Assembly: GCA_028752905.1 (NCBI GenBank)
Contig: JAQNBH010000252.1
Span: 1,589,858-1,653,857, forward strand
DNA: 64,000 nucleotides
Source: Cladorhizidae sp. MBARI D1340-BT2
Lineage: Eukaryota > Porifera > Demospongiae > Poecilosclerida > Cladorhizidae
Direction: 5' to 3'
Every line of letters starts with the position of its first letter. Position 1 is the first letter of the stretch. Below, piece after piece: positions 13,701 to 27,431 of this stretch. A program made the translations under genes and the position numbers. A model generated the notes under the pieces. That model was not told the DNA's origin. It did not search any database and saw only the letters and a program-made list of their open reading frames with translations.

Positions 13701-16700
13701 CTCTCTCTTGATACCAAACATCCATATATTCTGCACACTTCACTGTAATGGACTTGCAAGATAGGTATCTCTCAGTGTTCTCTATCTTGAGCTAAACATG
13801 TTAGCTTCATAGATTCTCCACACTTCACTGAATAGACTTGATATATAGCTCTAAAGGTAGGCCTCTCTCTGTTCTCTCTCTTGATACCAAACATCCGTAT
13901 ATTCTGCATACATAGAATCACAAGATAGGTTTCTCTATGTGTTCTCTATCTTGATGCTAAACAGGTTAGCTTCATAGATTCTCCACACTTCACTGTATAA
14001 ACTTGATATACAGCTATTAAGATAGGTCTCTCCCTGTGCTCTCTGTTGATATCAAACATCCATAATATTCTGCACACTTCACTGTAATGGACTTGATATG
14101 ATTCGAATGATAGGTTTCATTATGTGTTCTCTATCTTGATATTTGCCCTAATTTGGTCTATATGTTTCTCATTTTCCCCCCAAAAATCTTGTTATTTTGC
14201 CGTAAAGCTCATAACTTTTCTACACTTTACCCCAAAAAGATAATTTTTATATCACTGGATAGCCCTTCTAATTATCTATCTTTTGTACGTGCCAAAATTT
14301 TGAGTACTCTAAGTATTAGCAAGTTATGGTGATTTGAAGTGGTAAGGTTTGCGATCTTTCCTGGCGTTTTCCAGTTGCCAAAGCGGTGGCCTGCCAGTGA
14401 AAAACCACTACATTTATTGATAATCTGTTGACTTGTTGCAGATAAGGGCCTTCTCTATCAGTTGACAAAATCTGGGACTTTGGTCTTGTTAATTAGGGCA
14501 GTTATGAATTGTACTCTTACTTGATGCTAAACATGTTAGCTTCGTAGATTATCCACACTTCACTGAATAGACTTGATGTATAGCTATTAAGATAGGACTC
14601 TCTAAGTGCTCTCTCTTGATACCAAACATCCATATATTCTGCACACTTCACTGTAATGGACTTGCAAGATAGGTATCTCTCAGTGTTCTCTATCTTGAGC
14701 TAAACATGTTAGCTTCATAGATTCTCCACACTTCACTGAATAGACTTGATATATAGCTCTAAAGGTAGGCCTCTCTCTGTTCTCTCTCTTGATACCAAAC
14801 ATCCGTATATTCTGCATACATAGAATCACAAGATAGGTTTCTCTATGTGTTCTCTATCTTGATGCTAAACAGGTTAGCTTCATAGATTCTCCACACTTCA
14901 CTGTATAAACTTGATATACAGCTATTAAGATAGGTCTCTCCCTGTGCTCTCTGTTGATATCAAACATCCATAATATTCTGCACACTTCACTGTAATGGAC
15001 TTGATATGATTCGAATGATAGGTTTCATTATGTGTTCTCTATCTTGATATTTGCCCTAATTTGGTCTATATGTTTCTCATTTTCCCCCCAAAAATCTTGT
15101 TATTTTGCCGTAAAGCTCATAACTTTTCTACACTTTACCCCAAAAAGATAATTTTTATATCACTGGATAGCCCTTCTAATTATCTATCTTTTGTACGTGC
15201 CAAAATTTTGAGTACTCTAAGTATTAGCAAGTTATGGTGATTTGAAGTGGTAAGGTTTGCGATCTTTCCTGGCGTTTTCCAGTTGCCAAAGCGGTGGCCT
15301 GCCAGTGAAAAACCACTACATTTATTGATAATCTGTTGACTTGTTGCAGATAAGGGCCTTCTCTATCAGTTGACAAAATCTGGGACTTTGGTCTTGTTAA
15401 TTAGGGCAGTTATGAATTGTACTCTTACTTGATGCTAAATATGTTAGCTTCGTAGATTATCCACACTTCACTGAATAGACTTGATGTATAGCTATTAAGA
15501 TAGGACTCTCTAAGTGCTCTCTCTTGATACCAAACATCCATATATTCTGCACACTTCACTGTAATGGACTTGCAAGATAGGTATCTCTCAGTGTTCTCTA
15601 TCTTGAGCTAAACATGTTAGCTTCATAGATTCTCCACACTTCACTGAATAGACTTGATATATAGCTCTAAAGGTAGGCCTCTCTCTGTTCTCTCTCTTGA
15701 TACCAAACATCCGTATATTCTGCATACATAGAATCACAAGATAGGTTTCTCTATGTGTTCTCTATCTTGATGCTAAACAGGTTAGCTTCATAGATTCTCC
15801 ACACTTCACTGTATAAACTTGATATACAGCTATTAAGATAGGTCTCTCCCTGTGCTCTCTGTTGATATCAAACATCCATAATATTCTGCACACTTCACTG
15901 TAATGGACTTGATATGATTCGAATGATAGGTTTCATTATGTGTTCTCTATCTTGATATTTGCCCTAATTTGGTCTATATGTTTCTCATTTTCCCCCCAAA
16001 AATCTTGTTATTTTGCCGTAAAGCTCATAACTTTTCTACACTTTACCCCAAAAAGATAATTTTTATATCACTGGATAGCCCTTCTAATTATCTATCTTTT
16101 GTACGTGCCAAAATTTTGAGTACTCTAAGTATTAGCAAGTTATGGTGATTTGAAGTGGTAAGGTTTGCGATCTTTCCTGGCGTTTTCCAGTTGCCAAAGC
16201 GGTGGCCTGCCAGTGAAAAACCACTACATTTATTGATAATCTGTTGACTTGTTGCAGATAAGGGCCTTCTCTATCAGTTGACAAAATCTGGGACTTTGGT
16301 CTTGTTAATTAGGGCAGTTATGAATTGTACTCTTACTTGATGCTAAACATGTTAGCTTCGTAGATTATCCACACTTCACTGAATAGACTTGATGTATAGC
16401 TATTAAGATAGGACTCTCTAAGTGCTCTCTCTTGATACCAAACATCCATATATTCTGCACACTTCACTGTAATGGACTTGCAAGATAGGTATCTCTCAGT
16501 GTTCTCTATCTTGAGCTAAACATGTTAGCTTCATAGATTCTCCACACTTCACTGAATAGACTTGATGTATAGCTATTAAGATAGGACTCTCTAAGTGCTC
16601 TCTCTTGATACCAAACATCCATATATTCTGCACACTTCACTGTAATGGACTTGCAAGATAGGTATCTCTCAGTGTTCTCTATCTTGAGCTAAACATGTTA

Positions 16701-19700
16701 GCTTCATAGATTCTCCACACTTCACTGAATAGACTTGATATATAGCTCTAAAGGTAGGCCTCTCTCTGTTCTCTCTCTTGATACCAAACATCCGTATATT
16801 CTGCATACATAGAATCACAAGATAGGTTTCTCTATGTGTTCTCTATCTTGATGCTAAACAGGTTAGCTTCATAGATTCTCCACACTTCACTGTATAAACT
16901 TGATATACAGCTATTAAGATAGGTCTCTCCCTGTGCTCTCTGTTGATATCAAACATCCATAATATTCTGCACACTTCACTGTAATGGACTTGATATGATT
17001 CGAATGATAGGTTTCATTATGTGTTCTCTATCTTGATATTTGCCCTAATTTGGTCTATATGTTTCTCATTTTCCCCCCAAAAATCTTGTTATTTTGCCGT
17101 AAAGCTCATAACTTTTCTACACTTTACCCCAAAAAGATAATTTTTATATCACTGGATAGCCCTTCTAATTATCTATCTTTTGTACGTGCCAAAATTTTGA
17201 GTACTCTAAGTATTAGCAAGTTATGGTGATTTGAAGTGGTAAGGTTTGCGATCTTTCCTGGCGTTTTCCAGTTGCCAAAGCGGTGGCCTGCCAGTGAAAA
17301 ACCACTACATTTATTGATAATCTGTTGACTTGTTGCAGATAAGGGCCTTCTCTATCAGTTGACAAAATCTGGGACTTTGGTCTTGTTAATTAGGGCAGTT
17401 ATGAATTGTACTCTTACTTGATGCTAAACATGTTAGCTTCGTAGATTATCCACACTTCACTGAATAGACTTGATGTATAGCTATTAAGATAGGACTCTCT
17501 AAGTGCTCTCTCTTGATACCAAACATCCATATATTCTGCACACTTCACTGTAATGGACTTGCAAGATAGGTATCTCTCAGTGTTCTCTATCTTGAGCTAA
17601 ACATGTTAGCTTCATAGATTCTCCACACTTCACTGAATAGACTTGATATATAGCTCTAAAGGTAGGCCTCTCTCTGTTCTCTCTCTTGATACCAAACATC
17701 CGTATATTCTGCATACATAGAATCACAAGATAGGTTTCTCTATGTGTTCTCTATCTTGATGCTAAACAGGTTAGCTTCATAGATTCTCCACACTTCACTG
17801 TATAAACTTGATATACAGCTATTAAGATAGGTCTCTCCCTGTGCTCTCTGTTGATATCAAACATCCATAATATTCTGCACACTTCACTGTAATGGACTTG
17901 ATATGATTCGAATGATAGGTTTCATTATGTGTTCTCTATCTTGATATTTGCCCTAATTTGGTCTATATGTTTCTCATTTCCCCCCCAAAAATCTTGTTAT
18001 TTTGCCGTAAAGCTCATAACTTTTCTACACTTTACCCCAAAAAGATAATTTTTATATCACTGGATAGCCCTTCTAATTATCTATCTTTTGTACGTGCCAA
18101 AATTTTGAGTACTCTAAGTATTAGCAAGTTATGGTGATTTGAAGTGGTAAGGTTTGCGATCTTTCCTGGCGTTTTCCAGTTGCCAAAGCGGTGGCCTGCC
18201 AGTGAAAAACCACTACATTTATTGATAATCTGTTGACTTGTTGCAGATAAGGGCCTTCTCTATCAGTTGACAAAATCTGGGACTTTGGTCTTGTTAATTA
18301 GGGCAGTTATGAATTGTACTCTTACTTGATGCTAAATATGTTAGCTTCGTAGATTATCCACACTTCACTGAATAGACTTGATGTATAGCTATTAAGATAG
18401 GACTCTCTAAGTGCTCTCTCTTGATACCAAACATCCATATATTCTGCACACTTCACTGTAATGGACTTGCAAGATAGGTATCTCTCAGTGTTCTCTATCT
18501 TGAGCTAAACATGTTAGCTTCATAGATTCTCCACACTTCACTGAATAGACTTGATATATAGCTCTAAAGGTAGGCCTCTCTCTGTTCTCTCTCTTGATAC
18601 CAAACATCCGTATATTCTGCATACATAGAATCACAAGATAGGTTTCTCTATGTGTTCTCTATCTTGATGCTAAACAGGTTAGCTTCATAGATTCTCCACA
18701 CTTCACTGTATAAACTTGATATACAGCTATTAAGATAGGTCTCTCCCTGTGCTCTCTGTTGATATCAAACATCCATAATATTCTGCACACTTCACTGTAA
18801 TGGACTTGATATGATTCGAATGATAGGTTTCATTATGTGTTCTCTATCTTGATATTTGCCCTAATTTGGTCTATATGTTTCTCATTTTCCCCCCAAAAAT
18901 CTTGTTATTTTGCCGTAAAGCTCATAACTTTTCTACACTTTACCCCAAAAAGATAATTTTTATATCACTGGATAGCCCTTCTAATTATCTATCTTTTGTA
19001 CGTGCCAAAATTTTGAGTACTCTAAGTATTAGCAAGTTATGGTGATTTGAAGTGGTAAGGTTTGCGATCTTTCCTGGCGTTTTCCAGTTGCCAAAGCGGT
19101 GGCCTGCCAGTGAAAAACCACTACATTTATTGATAATCTGTTGACTTGTTGCAGATAAGGGCCTTCTCTATCAGTTGACAAAATCTGGGACTTTGGTCTT
19201 GTTAATTAGGGCAGTTATGAATTGTACTCTTACTTGATGCTAAACATGTTAGCTTCGTAGATTATCCACACTTCACTGAATAGACTTGATGTATAGCTAT
19301 TAAGATAGGACTCTCTAAGTGCTCTCTCTTGATACCAAACATCCATATATTCTGCACACTTCACTGTAATGGACTTGCAAGATAGGTATCTCTCAGTGTT
19401 CTCTATCTTGAGCTAAACATGTTAGCTTCATAGATTCTCCACACTTCACTGAATAGACTTGATGTATAGCTATTAAGATAGGACTCTCTAAGTGCTCTCT
19501 CTTGATACCAAACATCCATATATTCTGCACACTTCACTGTAATGGACTTGCAAGATAGGTATCTCTCAGTGTTCTCTATCTTGAGCTAAACATGTTAGCT
19601 TCATAGATTCTCCACACTTCACTGAATAGACTTGATATATAGCTCTAAAGGTAGGCCTCTCTCTGTTCTCTCTCTTGATACCAAACATCCGTATATTCTG

Positions 19701-20385
19701 CATACATAGAATCACAAGATAGGTTTCTCTATGTGTTCTCTATCTTGATGCTAAACAGGTTAGCTTCATAGATTCTCCACACTTCACTGTATAAACTTGA
19801 TATACAGCTATTAAGATAGGTCTCTCCCTGTGCTCTCTGTTGATATCAAACATCCATAATATTCTGCACACTTCACTGTAATGGACTTGATATGATTCGA
19901 ATGATAGGTTTCATTATGTGTTCTCTATCTTGATATTTGCCCTAATTTGGTCTATATGTTTCTCATTTTCCCCCCAAAAATCTTGTTATTTTGCCGTAAA
20001 GCTCATAACTTTTCTACACTTTACCCCAAAAAGATAATTTTTATATCACTGGATAGCCCTTCTAATTATCTATCTTTTGTACGTGCCAAAATTTTGAGTA
20101 CTCTAAGTATTAGCAAGTTATGGTGATTTGAAGTGGTAAGGTTTGCGATCTTTCCTGGCGTTTTCCAGTTGCCAAAGCGGTGGCCTGCCAGTGAAAAACC
20201 ACTACATTTATTGATAATCTGTTGACTTGTTGCAGATAAGGGCCTTCTCTATCAGTTGACAAAATCTGGGACTTTGGTCTTGTTAATTAGGGCAGTTATG
20301 AATTGTACTCTTACTTGATGCTAAACATGTTAGCTTCGTAGATTATCCACACTTCACTGAATAGACTTGATGTATAGCTATTAAG

Positions 20386-23281
20386 ATAGGACTCTCTAAG
20401 TGCTCTCTCTTGATACCAAACATCCATATATTCTGCACACTTCACTGTATGGACTTGCAAGATAGGTATCTCTCAGTGTTCTCTATCTTGAGCTAAAGAT
20501 GTTAGCTTCATAGATTCTCCACACTTCACTGAATAGACTTGATATATAGCTCTAAAGGTAGGCCTCTCTCTGTTCTCTCTCTTGATACCAAACATCCGTA
20601 TATTCTGCATACATAGAATCACAAGATAGGTTTCTCTATGTGTTCTCTATCTTGATGCTAAACAGGTTAGCTTCATAGATTCTCCACACTTCACTGTATA
20701 AACTTGATATACAGCTATTAAGATAGGTCTCTCCCTGTGCTCTCTGTTGATATCAAACATCCATAATATTCTGCACACTTCACTGTAATGGACTTGATAT
20801 GATTCGAATGATAGGTTTCATTATGTGTTCTCTATCTTGATATTTGCCCTAATTTGGTCTATATGTTTCTCATTTTCCCCCCAAAAATCTTGTTATTTTG
20901 CCGTAAAGCTCATAACTTTTCTACACTTTACCCCAAAAAGATAATTTTTATATCACTGGATAGCCCTTCTAATTATCTATCTTTTGTACGTGCCAAAATT
21001 TTGAGTACTCTAAGTATTAGCAAGTTATGGTGATTTGAAGTGGTAAGGTTTGCGATCTTTCCTGGCGTTTTCCAGTTGCCAAAGCGGTGGCCTGCCAGTG
21101 AAAAACCACTACATTTATTGATAATCTGTTGACTTGTTGCAGATAAGGGCCTTCTCTATCAGTTGACAAAATCTGGGACTTTGGTCTTGTTAATTAGGGC
21201 AGTTATGAATTGTACTCTTACTTGATGCTAAACATGTTAGCTTCGTAGATTATCCACACTTCACTGAATAGACTTGATGTATAGCTATTAAGATAGGACT
21301 CTCTAAGTGCTCTCTCTTGATACCAAACATCCATATATTCTGCACACTTCACTGTAATGGACTTGCAAGATAGGTATCTCTCAGTGTTCTCTATCTTGAG
21401 CTAAACATGTTAGCTTCATAGATTCTCCACACTTCACTGAATAGACTTGATGTATAGCTATTAAGATAGGACTCTCTAAGTGCTCTCTCTTGATACCAAA
21501 CATCCATATATTCTGCACACTTCACTGTAATGGACTTGCAAGATAGGTATCTCTCAGTGTTCTCTATCTTGAGCTAAACATGTTAGCTTCATAGATTCTC
21601 CACACTTCACTGAATAGACTTGATATATAGCTCTAAAGGTAGGCCTCTCTCTGTTCTCTCTCTTGATACCAAACATCCGTATATTCTGCATACATAGAAT
21701 CACAAGATAGGTTTCTCTATGTGTTCTCTATCTTGATGCTAAACAGGTTAGCTTCATAGATTCTCCACACTTCACTGTATAAACTTGATATACAGCTATT
21801 AAGATAGGTCTCTCCCTGTGCTCTCTGTTGATATCAAACATCCATAATATTCTGCACACTTCACTGTAATGGACTTGATATGATTCGAATGATAGGTTTC
21901 ATTATGTGTTCTCTATCTTGATATTTGCCCTAATTTGGTCTATATGTTTCTCATTTTCCCCCCAAAAATCTTGTTATTTTGCCGTAAAGCTCATAACTTT
22001 TCTACACTTTACCCCAAAAAGATAATTTTTATATCACTGGATAGCCCTTCTAATTATCTATCTTTTGTACGTACCAAAATTTTGAGTACTCTAAGTATTA
22101 GCAAGTTATGGTGATTTGAAGTGGTAAGGTTTGCGATCTTTCCTGGCGTTTTCCAGTTGCCAAAGCGGTGGCCTGCCAGTGAAAAACCACTACATTTATT
22201 GATAATCTGTTGACTTGTTGCAGATAAGGGCCTTCTCTATCAGTTGACAAAATCTGGGACTTTGGTCTTGTTAATTAGGGCAGTTATGAATTGTACTCTT
22301 ACTTGATGCTAAACATGTTAGCTTCGTAGATTATCCACACTTCACTGAATAGACTTGATGTATAGCTATTAAGATAGGACTCTCTAAGTGCTCTCTCTTG
22401 ATACCAAACATCCATATATTCTGCACACTTCACTGTAATGGACTTGCAAGATAGGTATCTCTCAGTGTTCTCTATCTTGAGCTAAACATGTTAGCTTCAT
22501 AGATTCTCCACACTTCACTGAATAGACTTGATATATAGCTCTAAAGGTAGGCCTCTCTCTGTTCTCTCTCTTGATACCAAACATCCGTATATTCTGCATA
22601 CATAGAATCACAAGATAGGTTTCTCTATGTGTTCTCTATCTTGATGCTAAACAGGTTAGCTTCATAGATTCTCCACACTTCACTGTATAAACTTGATATA
22701 CAGCTATTAAGATAGGTCTCTCCCTGTGCTCTCTGTTGATATCAAACATCCATAATATTCTGCACACTTCACTGTAATGGACTTGATATGATTCGAATGA
22801 TAGGTTTCATTATGTGTTCTCTATCTTGATATTTGCCCTAATTTGGTCTATATGTTTCTCATTTTCCCCCCAAAAATCTTGTTATTTTGCCGTAAAGCTC
22901 ATAACTTTTCTACACTTTACCCCAAAAAGATAATTTTTATATCACTGGATAGCCCTTCTAATTATCTATCTTTTGTACGTGCCAAAATTTTGAGTACTCT
23001 AAGTATTAGCAAGTTATGGTGATTTGAAGTGGTAAGGTTTGCGATCTTTCCTGGCGTTTTCCAGTTGCCAAAGCGGTGGCCTGCCAGTGAAAAACCACTA
23101 CATTTATTGATAATCTGTTGACTTGTTGCAGATAAGGGCCTTCTCTATCAGTTGACAAAATCTGGGACTTTGGTCTTGTTAATTAGGGCAGTTATGAATT
23201 GTACTCTTACTTGATGCTAAACATGTTAGCTTCGTAGATTATCCACACTTCACTGAATAGACTTGATGTATAGCTATTAAG
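20386..23281 (+). repeat. 2896-bp satellite segment, duplicate 1
   Basis: The unit order is 907, 173, 908, 908 bp. Three linked markers define it: the one-base deletion ACTGTATGG, a C-to-G change giving CTAAAGATG in the first A monomer, and GTACGTACC instead of GTACGTGCC near 22070 in the insert of the unit that starts at 21466. The same three markers occur in the same order at 27432-30327, 7046 bp to the right. Confidence 0.8.
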
Positions 23282-26200
23282 ATAGGACTCTCTAAGTGCT
23301 CTCTCTTGATACCAAACATCCATATATTCTGCACACTTCACTGTAATGGACTTGCAAGATAGGTATCTCTCAGTGTTCTCTATCTTGAGCTAAACATGTT
23401 AGCTTCATAGATTCTCCACACTTCACTGAATAGACTTGATGTATAGCTATTAAGATAGGACTCTCTAAGTGCTCTCTCTTGATACCAAACATCCATATAT
23501 TCTGCACACTTCACTGTAATGGACTTGCAAGATAGGTATCTCTCAGTGTTCTCTATCTTGAGCTAAACATGTTAGCTTCATAGATTCTCCACACTTCACT
23601 GAATAGACTTGATATATAGCTCTAAAGGTAGGCCTCTCTCTGTTCTCTCTCTTGATACCAAACATCCGTATATTCTGCATACATAGAATCACAAGATAGG
23701 TTTCTCTATGTGTTCTCTATCTTGATGCTAAACAGGTTAGCTTCATAGATTCTCCACACTTCACTGTATAAACTTGATATACAGCTATTAAGATAGGTCT
23801 CTCCCTGTGCTCTCTGTTGATATCAAACATCCATAATATTCTGCACACTTCACTGTAATGGACTTGATATGATTCGAATGATAGGTTTCATTATGTGTTC
23901 TCTATCTTGATATTTGCCCTAATTTGGTCTATATGTTTCTCATTTTCCCCCCAAAAATCTTGTTATTTTGCCGTAAAGCTCATAACTTTTCTACACTTTA
24001 CCCCAAAAAGATAATTTTTATATCACTGGATAGCCCTTCTAATTATCTATCTTTTGTACGTGCCAAAATTTTGAGTACTCTAAGTATTAGCAAGTTATGG
24101 TGATTTGAAGTGGTAAGGTTTGCGATCTTTCCTGGCGTTTTCCAGTTGCCAAAGCGGTGGCCTGCCAGTGAAAAACCACTACATTTATTGATAATCTGTT
24201 GACTTGTTGCAGATAAGGGCCTTCTCTATCAGTTGACAAAATCTGGGACTTTGGTCTTGTTAATTAGGGCAGTTATGAATTGTACTCTTACTTGATGCTA
24301 AACATGTTAGCTTCGTAGATTATCCACACTTCACTGAATAGACTTGATGTATAGCTATTAAGATAGGACTCTCTAAGTGCTCTCTCTTGATACCAAACAT
24401 CCATATATTCTGCACACTTCACTGTATGGACTTGCAAGATAGGTATCTCTCAGTGTTCTCTATCTTGAGCTAAACATGTTAGCTTCATAGATTCTCCACA
24501 CTTCACTGAATAGACTTGATATATAGCTCTAAAGGTAGGCCTCTCTCTGTTCTCTCTCTTGATACCAAACATCCGTATATTCTGCATACATAGAATCACA
24601 AGATAGGTTTCTCTATGTGTTCTCTATCTTGATGCTAAACAGGTTAGCTTCATAGATTCTCCACACTTCACTGTATAAACTTGATATACAGCTATTAAGA
24701 TAGGTCTCTCCCTGTGCTCTCTGTTGATATCAAACATCCATAATATTCTGCACACTTCACTGTAATGGACTTGATATGATTCGAATGATAGGTTTCATTA
24801 TGTGTTCTCTATCTTGATATTTGCCCTAATTTGGTCTATATGTTTCTCATTTTCCCCCCAAAAATCTTGTTATTTTGCCGTAAAGCTCATAACTTTTCTA
24901 CACTTTACCCCAAAAAGATAATTTTTATATCACTGGATAGCCCTTCTAATTATCTATCTTTTGTACGTGCCAAAATTTTGAGTACTCTAAGTATTAGCAA
25001 GTTATGGTGATTTGAAGTGGTAAGGTTTGCGATCTTTCCTGGCGTTTTCCAGTTGCCAAAGCGGTGGCCTGCCAGTGAAAAACCACTACATTTATTGATA
25101 ATCTGTTGACTTGTTGCAGATAAGGGCCTTCTCTATCAGTTGACAAAATCTGGGACTTTGGTCTTGTTAATTAGGGCAGTTATGAATTGTACTCTTACTT
25201 GATGCTAAACATGTTAGCTTCGTAGATTATCCACACTTCACTGAATAGACTTGATGTATAGCTATTAAGATAGGACTCTCTAAGTGCTCTCTCTTGATAC
25301 CAAACATCCATATATTCTGCACACTTCACTGTAATGGACTTGCAAGATAGGTATCTCTCAGTGTTCTCTATCTTGAGCTAAACATGTTAGCTTCATAGAT
25401 TCTCCACACTTCACTGAATAGACTTGATGTATAGCTATTAAGATAGGACTCTCTAAGTGCTCTCTCTTGATACCAAACATCCATATATTCTGCACACTTC
25501 ACTGTAATGGACTTGCAAGATAGGTATCTCTCAGTGTTCTCTATCTTGAGCTAAACATGTTAGCTTCATAGATTCTCCACACTTCACTGAATAGACTTGA
25601 TATATAGCTCTAAAGGTAGGCCTCTCTCTGTTCTCTCTCTTGATACCAAACATCCGTATATTCTGCATACATAGAATCACAAGATAGGTTTCTCTATGTG
25701 TTCTCTATCTTGATGCTAAACAGGTTAGCTTCATAGATTCTCCACACTTCACTGTATAAACTTGATATACAGCTATTAAGATAGGTCTCTCCCTGTGCTC
25801 TCTGTTGATATCAAACATCCATAATATTCTGCACACTTCACTGTAATGGACTTGATATGATTCGAATGATAGGTTTCATTATGTGTTCTCTATCTTGATA
25901 TTTGCCCTAATTTGGTCTATATGTTTCTCATTTTCCCCCCAAAAATCTTGTTATTTTGCCGTAAAGCTCATAACTTTTCTACACTTTACCCCAAAAAGAT
26001 AATTTTTATATCACTGGATAGCCCTTCTAATTATCTATCTTTTGTACGTGCCAAAATTTTGAGTACTCTAAGTATTAGCAAGTTATGGTGATTTGAAGTG
26101 GTAAGGTTTGCGATCTTTCCTGGCGTTTTCCAGTTGCCAAAGCGGTGGCCTGCCAGTGAAAAACCACTACATTTATTGATAATCTGTTGACTTGTTGCAG

Positions 26201-27431
26201 ATAAGGGCCTTCTCTATCAGTTGACAAAATCTGGGACTTTGGTCTTGTTAATTAGGGCAGTTATGAATTGTACTCTTACTTGATGCTAAACATGTTAGCT
26301 TCGTAGATTATCCACACTTCACTGAATAGACTTGATGTATAGCTATTAAGATAGGACTCTCTAAGTGCTCTCTCTTGATACCAAACATCCATATATTCTG
26401 CACACTTCACTGTAATGGACTTGCAAGATAGGTATCTCTCAGTGTTCTCTATCTTGAGCTAAACATGTTAGCTTCATAGATTCTCCACACTTCACTGAAT
26501 AGACTTGATGTATAGCTATTAAGATAGGACTCTCTAAGTGCTCTCTCTTGATACCAAACATCCATATATTCTGCACACTTCACTGTAATGGACTTGCAAG
26601 ATAGGTATCTCTCAGTGTTCTCTATCTTGAGCTAAACATGTTAGCTTCATAGATTCTCCACACTTCACTGAATAGACTTGATATATAGCTCTAAAGGTAG
26701 GCCTCTCTCTGTTCTCTCTCTTGATACCAAACATCCGTATATTCTGCATACATAGAATCACAAGATAGGTTTCTCTATGTGTTCTCTATCTTGATGCTAA
26801 ACAGGTTAGCTTCATAGATTCTCCACACTTCACTGTATAAACTTGATATACAGCTATTAAGATAGGTCTCTCCCTGTGCTCTCTGTTGATATCAAACATC
26901 CATAATATTCTGCACACTTCACTGTAATGGACTTGATATGATTCGAATGATAGGTTTCATTATGTGTTCTCTATCTTGATATTTGCCCTAATTTGGTCTA
27001 TATGTTTCTCATTTTCCCCCCAAAAATCTTGTTATTTTGCCGTAAAGCTCATAACTTTTCTACACTTTACCCCAAAAAGATAATTTTTATATCACTGGAT
27101 AGCCCTTCTAATTATCTATCTTTTGTACGTGCCAAAATTTTGAGTACTCTAAGTATTAGCAAGTTATGGTGATTTGAAGTGGTAAGGTTTGCGATCTTTC
27201 CTGGCGTTTTCCAGTTGCCAAAGCGGTGGCCTGCCAGTGAAAAACCACTACATTTATTGATAATCTGTTGACTTGTTGCAGATAAGGGCCTTCTCTATCA
27301 GTTGACAAAATCTGGGACTTTGGTCTTGTTAATTAGGGCAGTTATGAATTGTACTCTTACTTGATGCTAAACATGTTAGCTTCGTAGATTATCCACACTT
27401 CACTGAATAGACTTGATGTATAGCTATTAAG

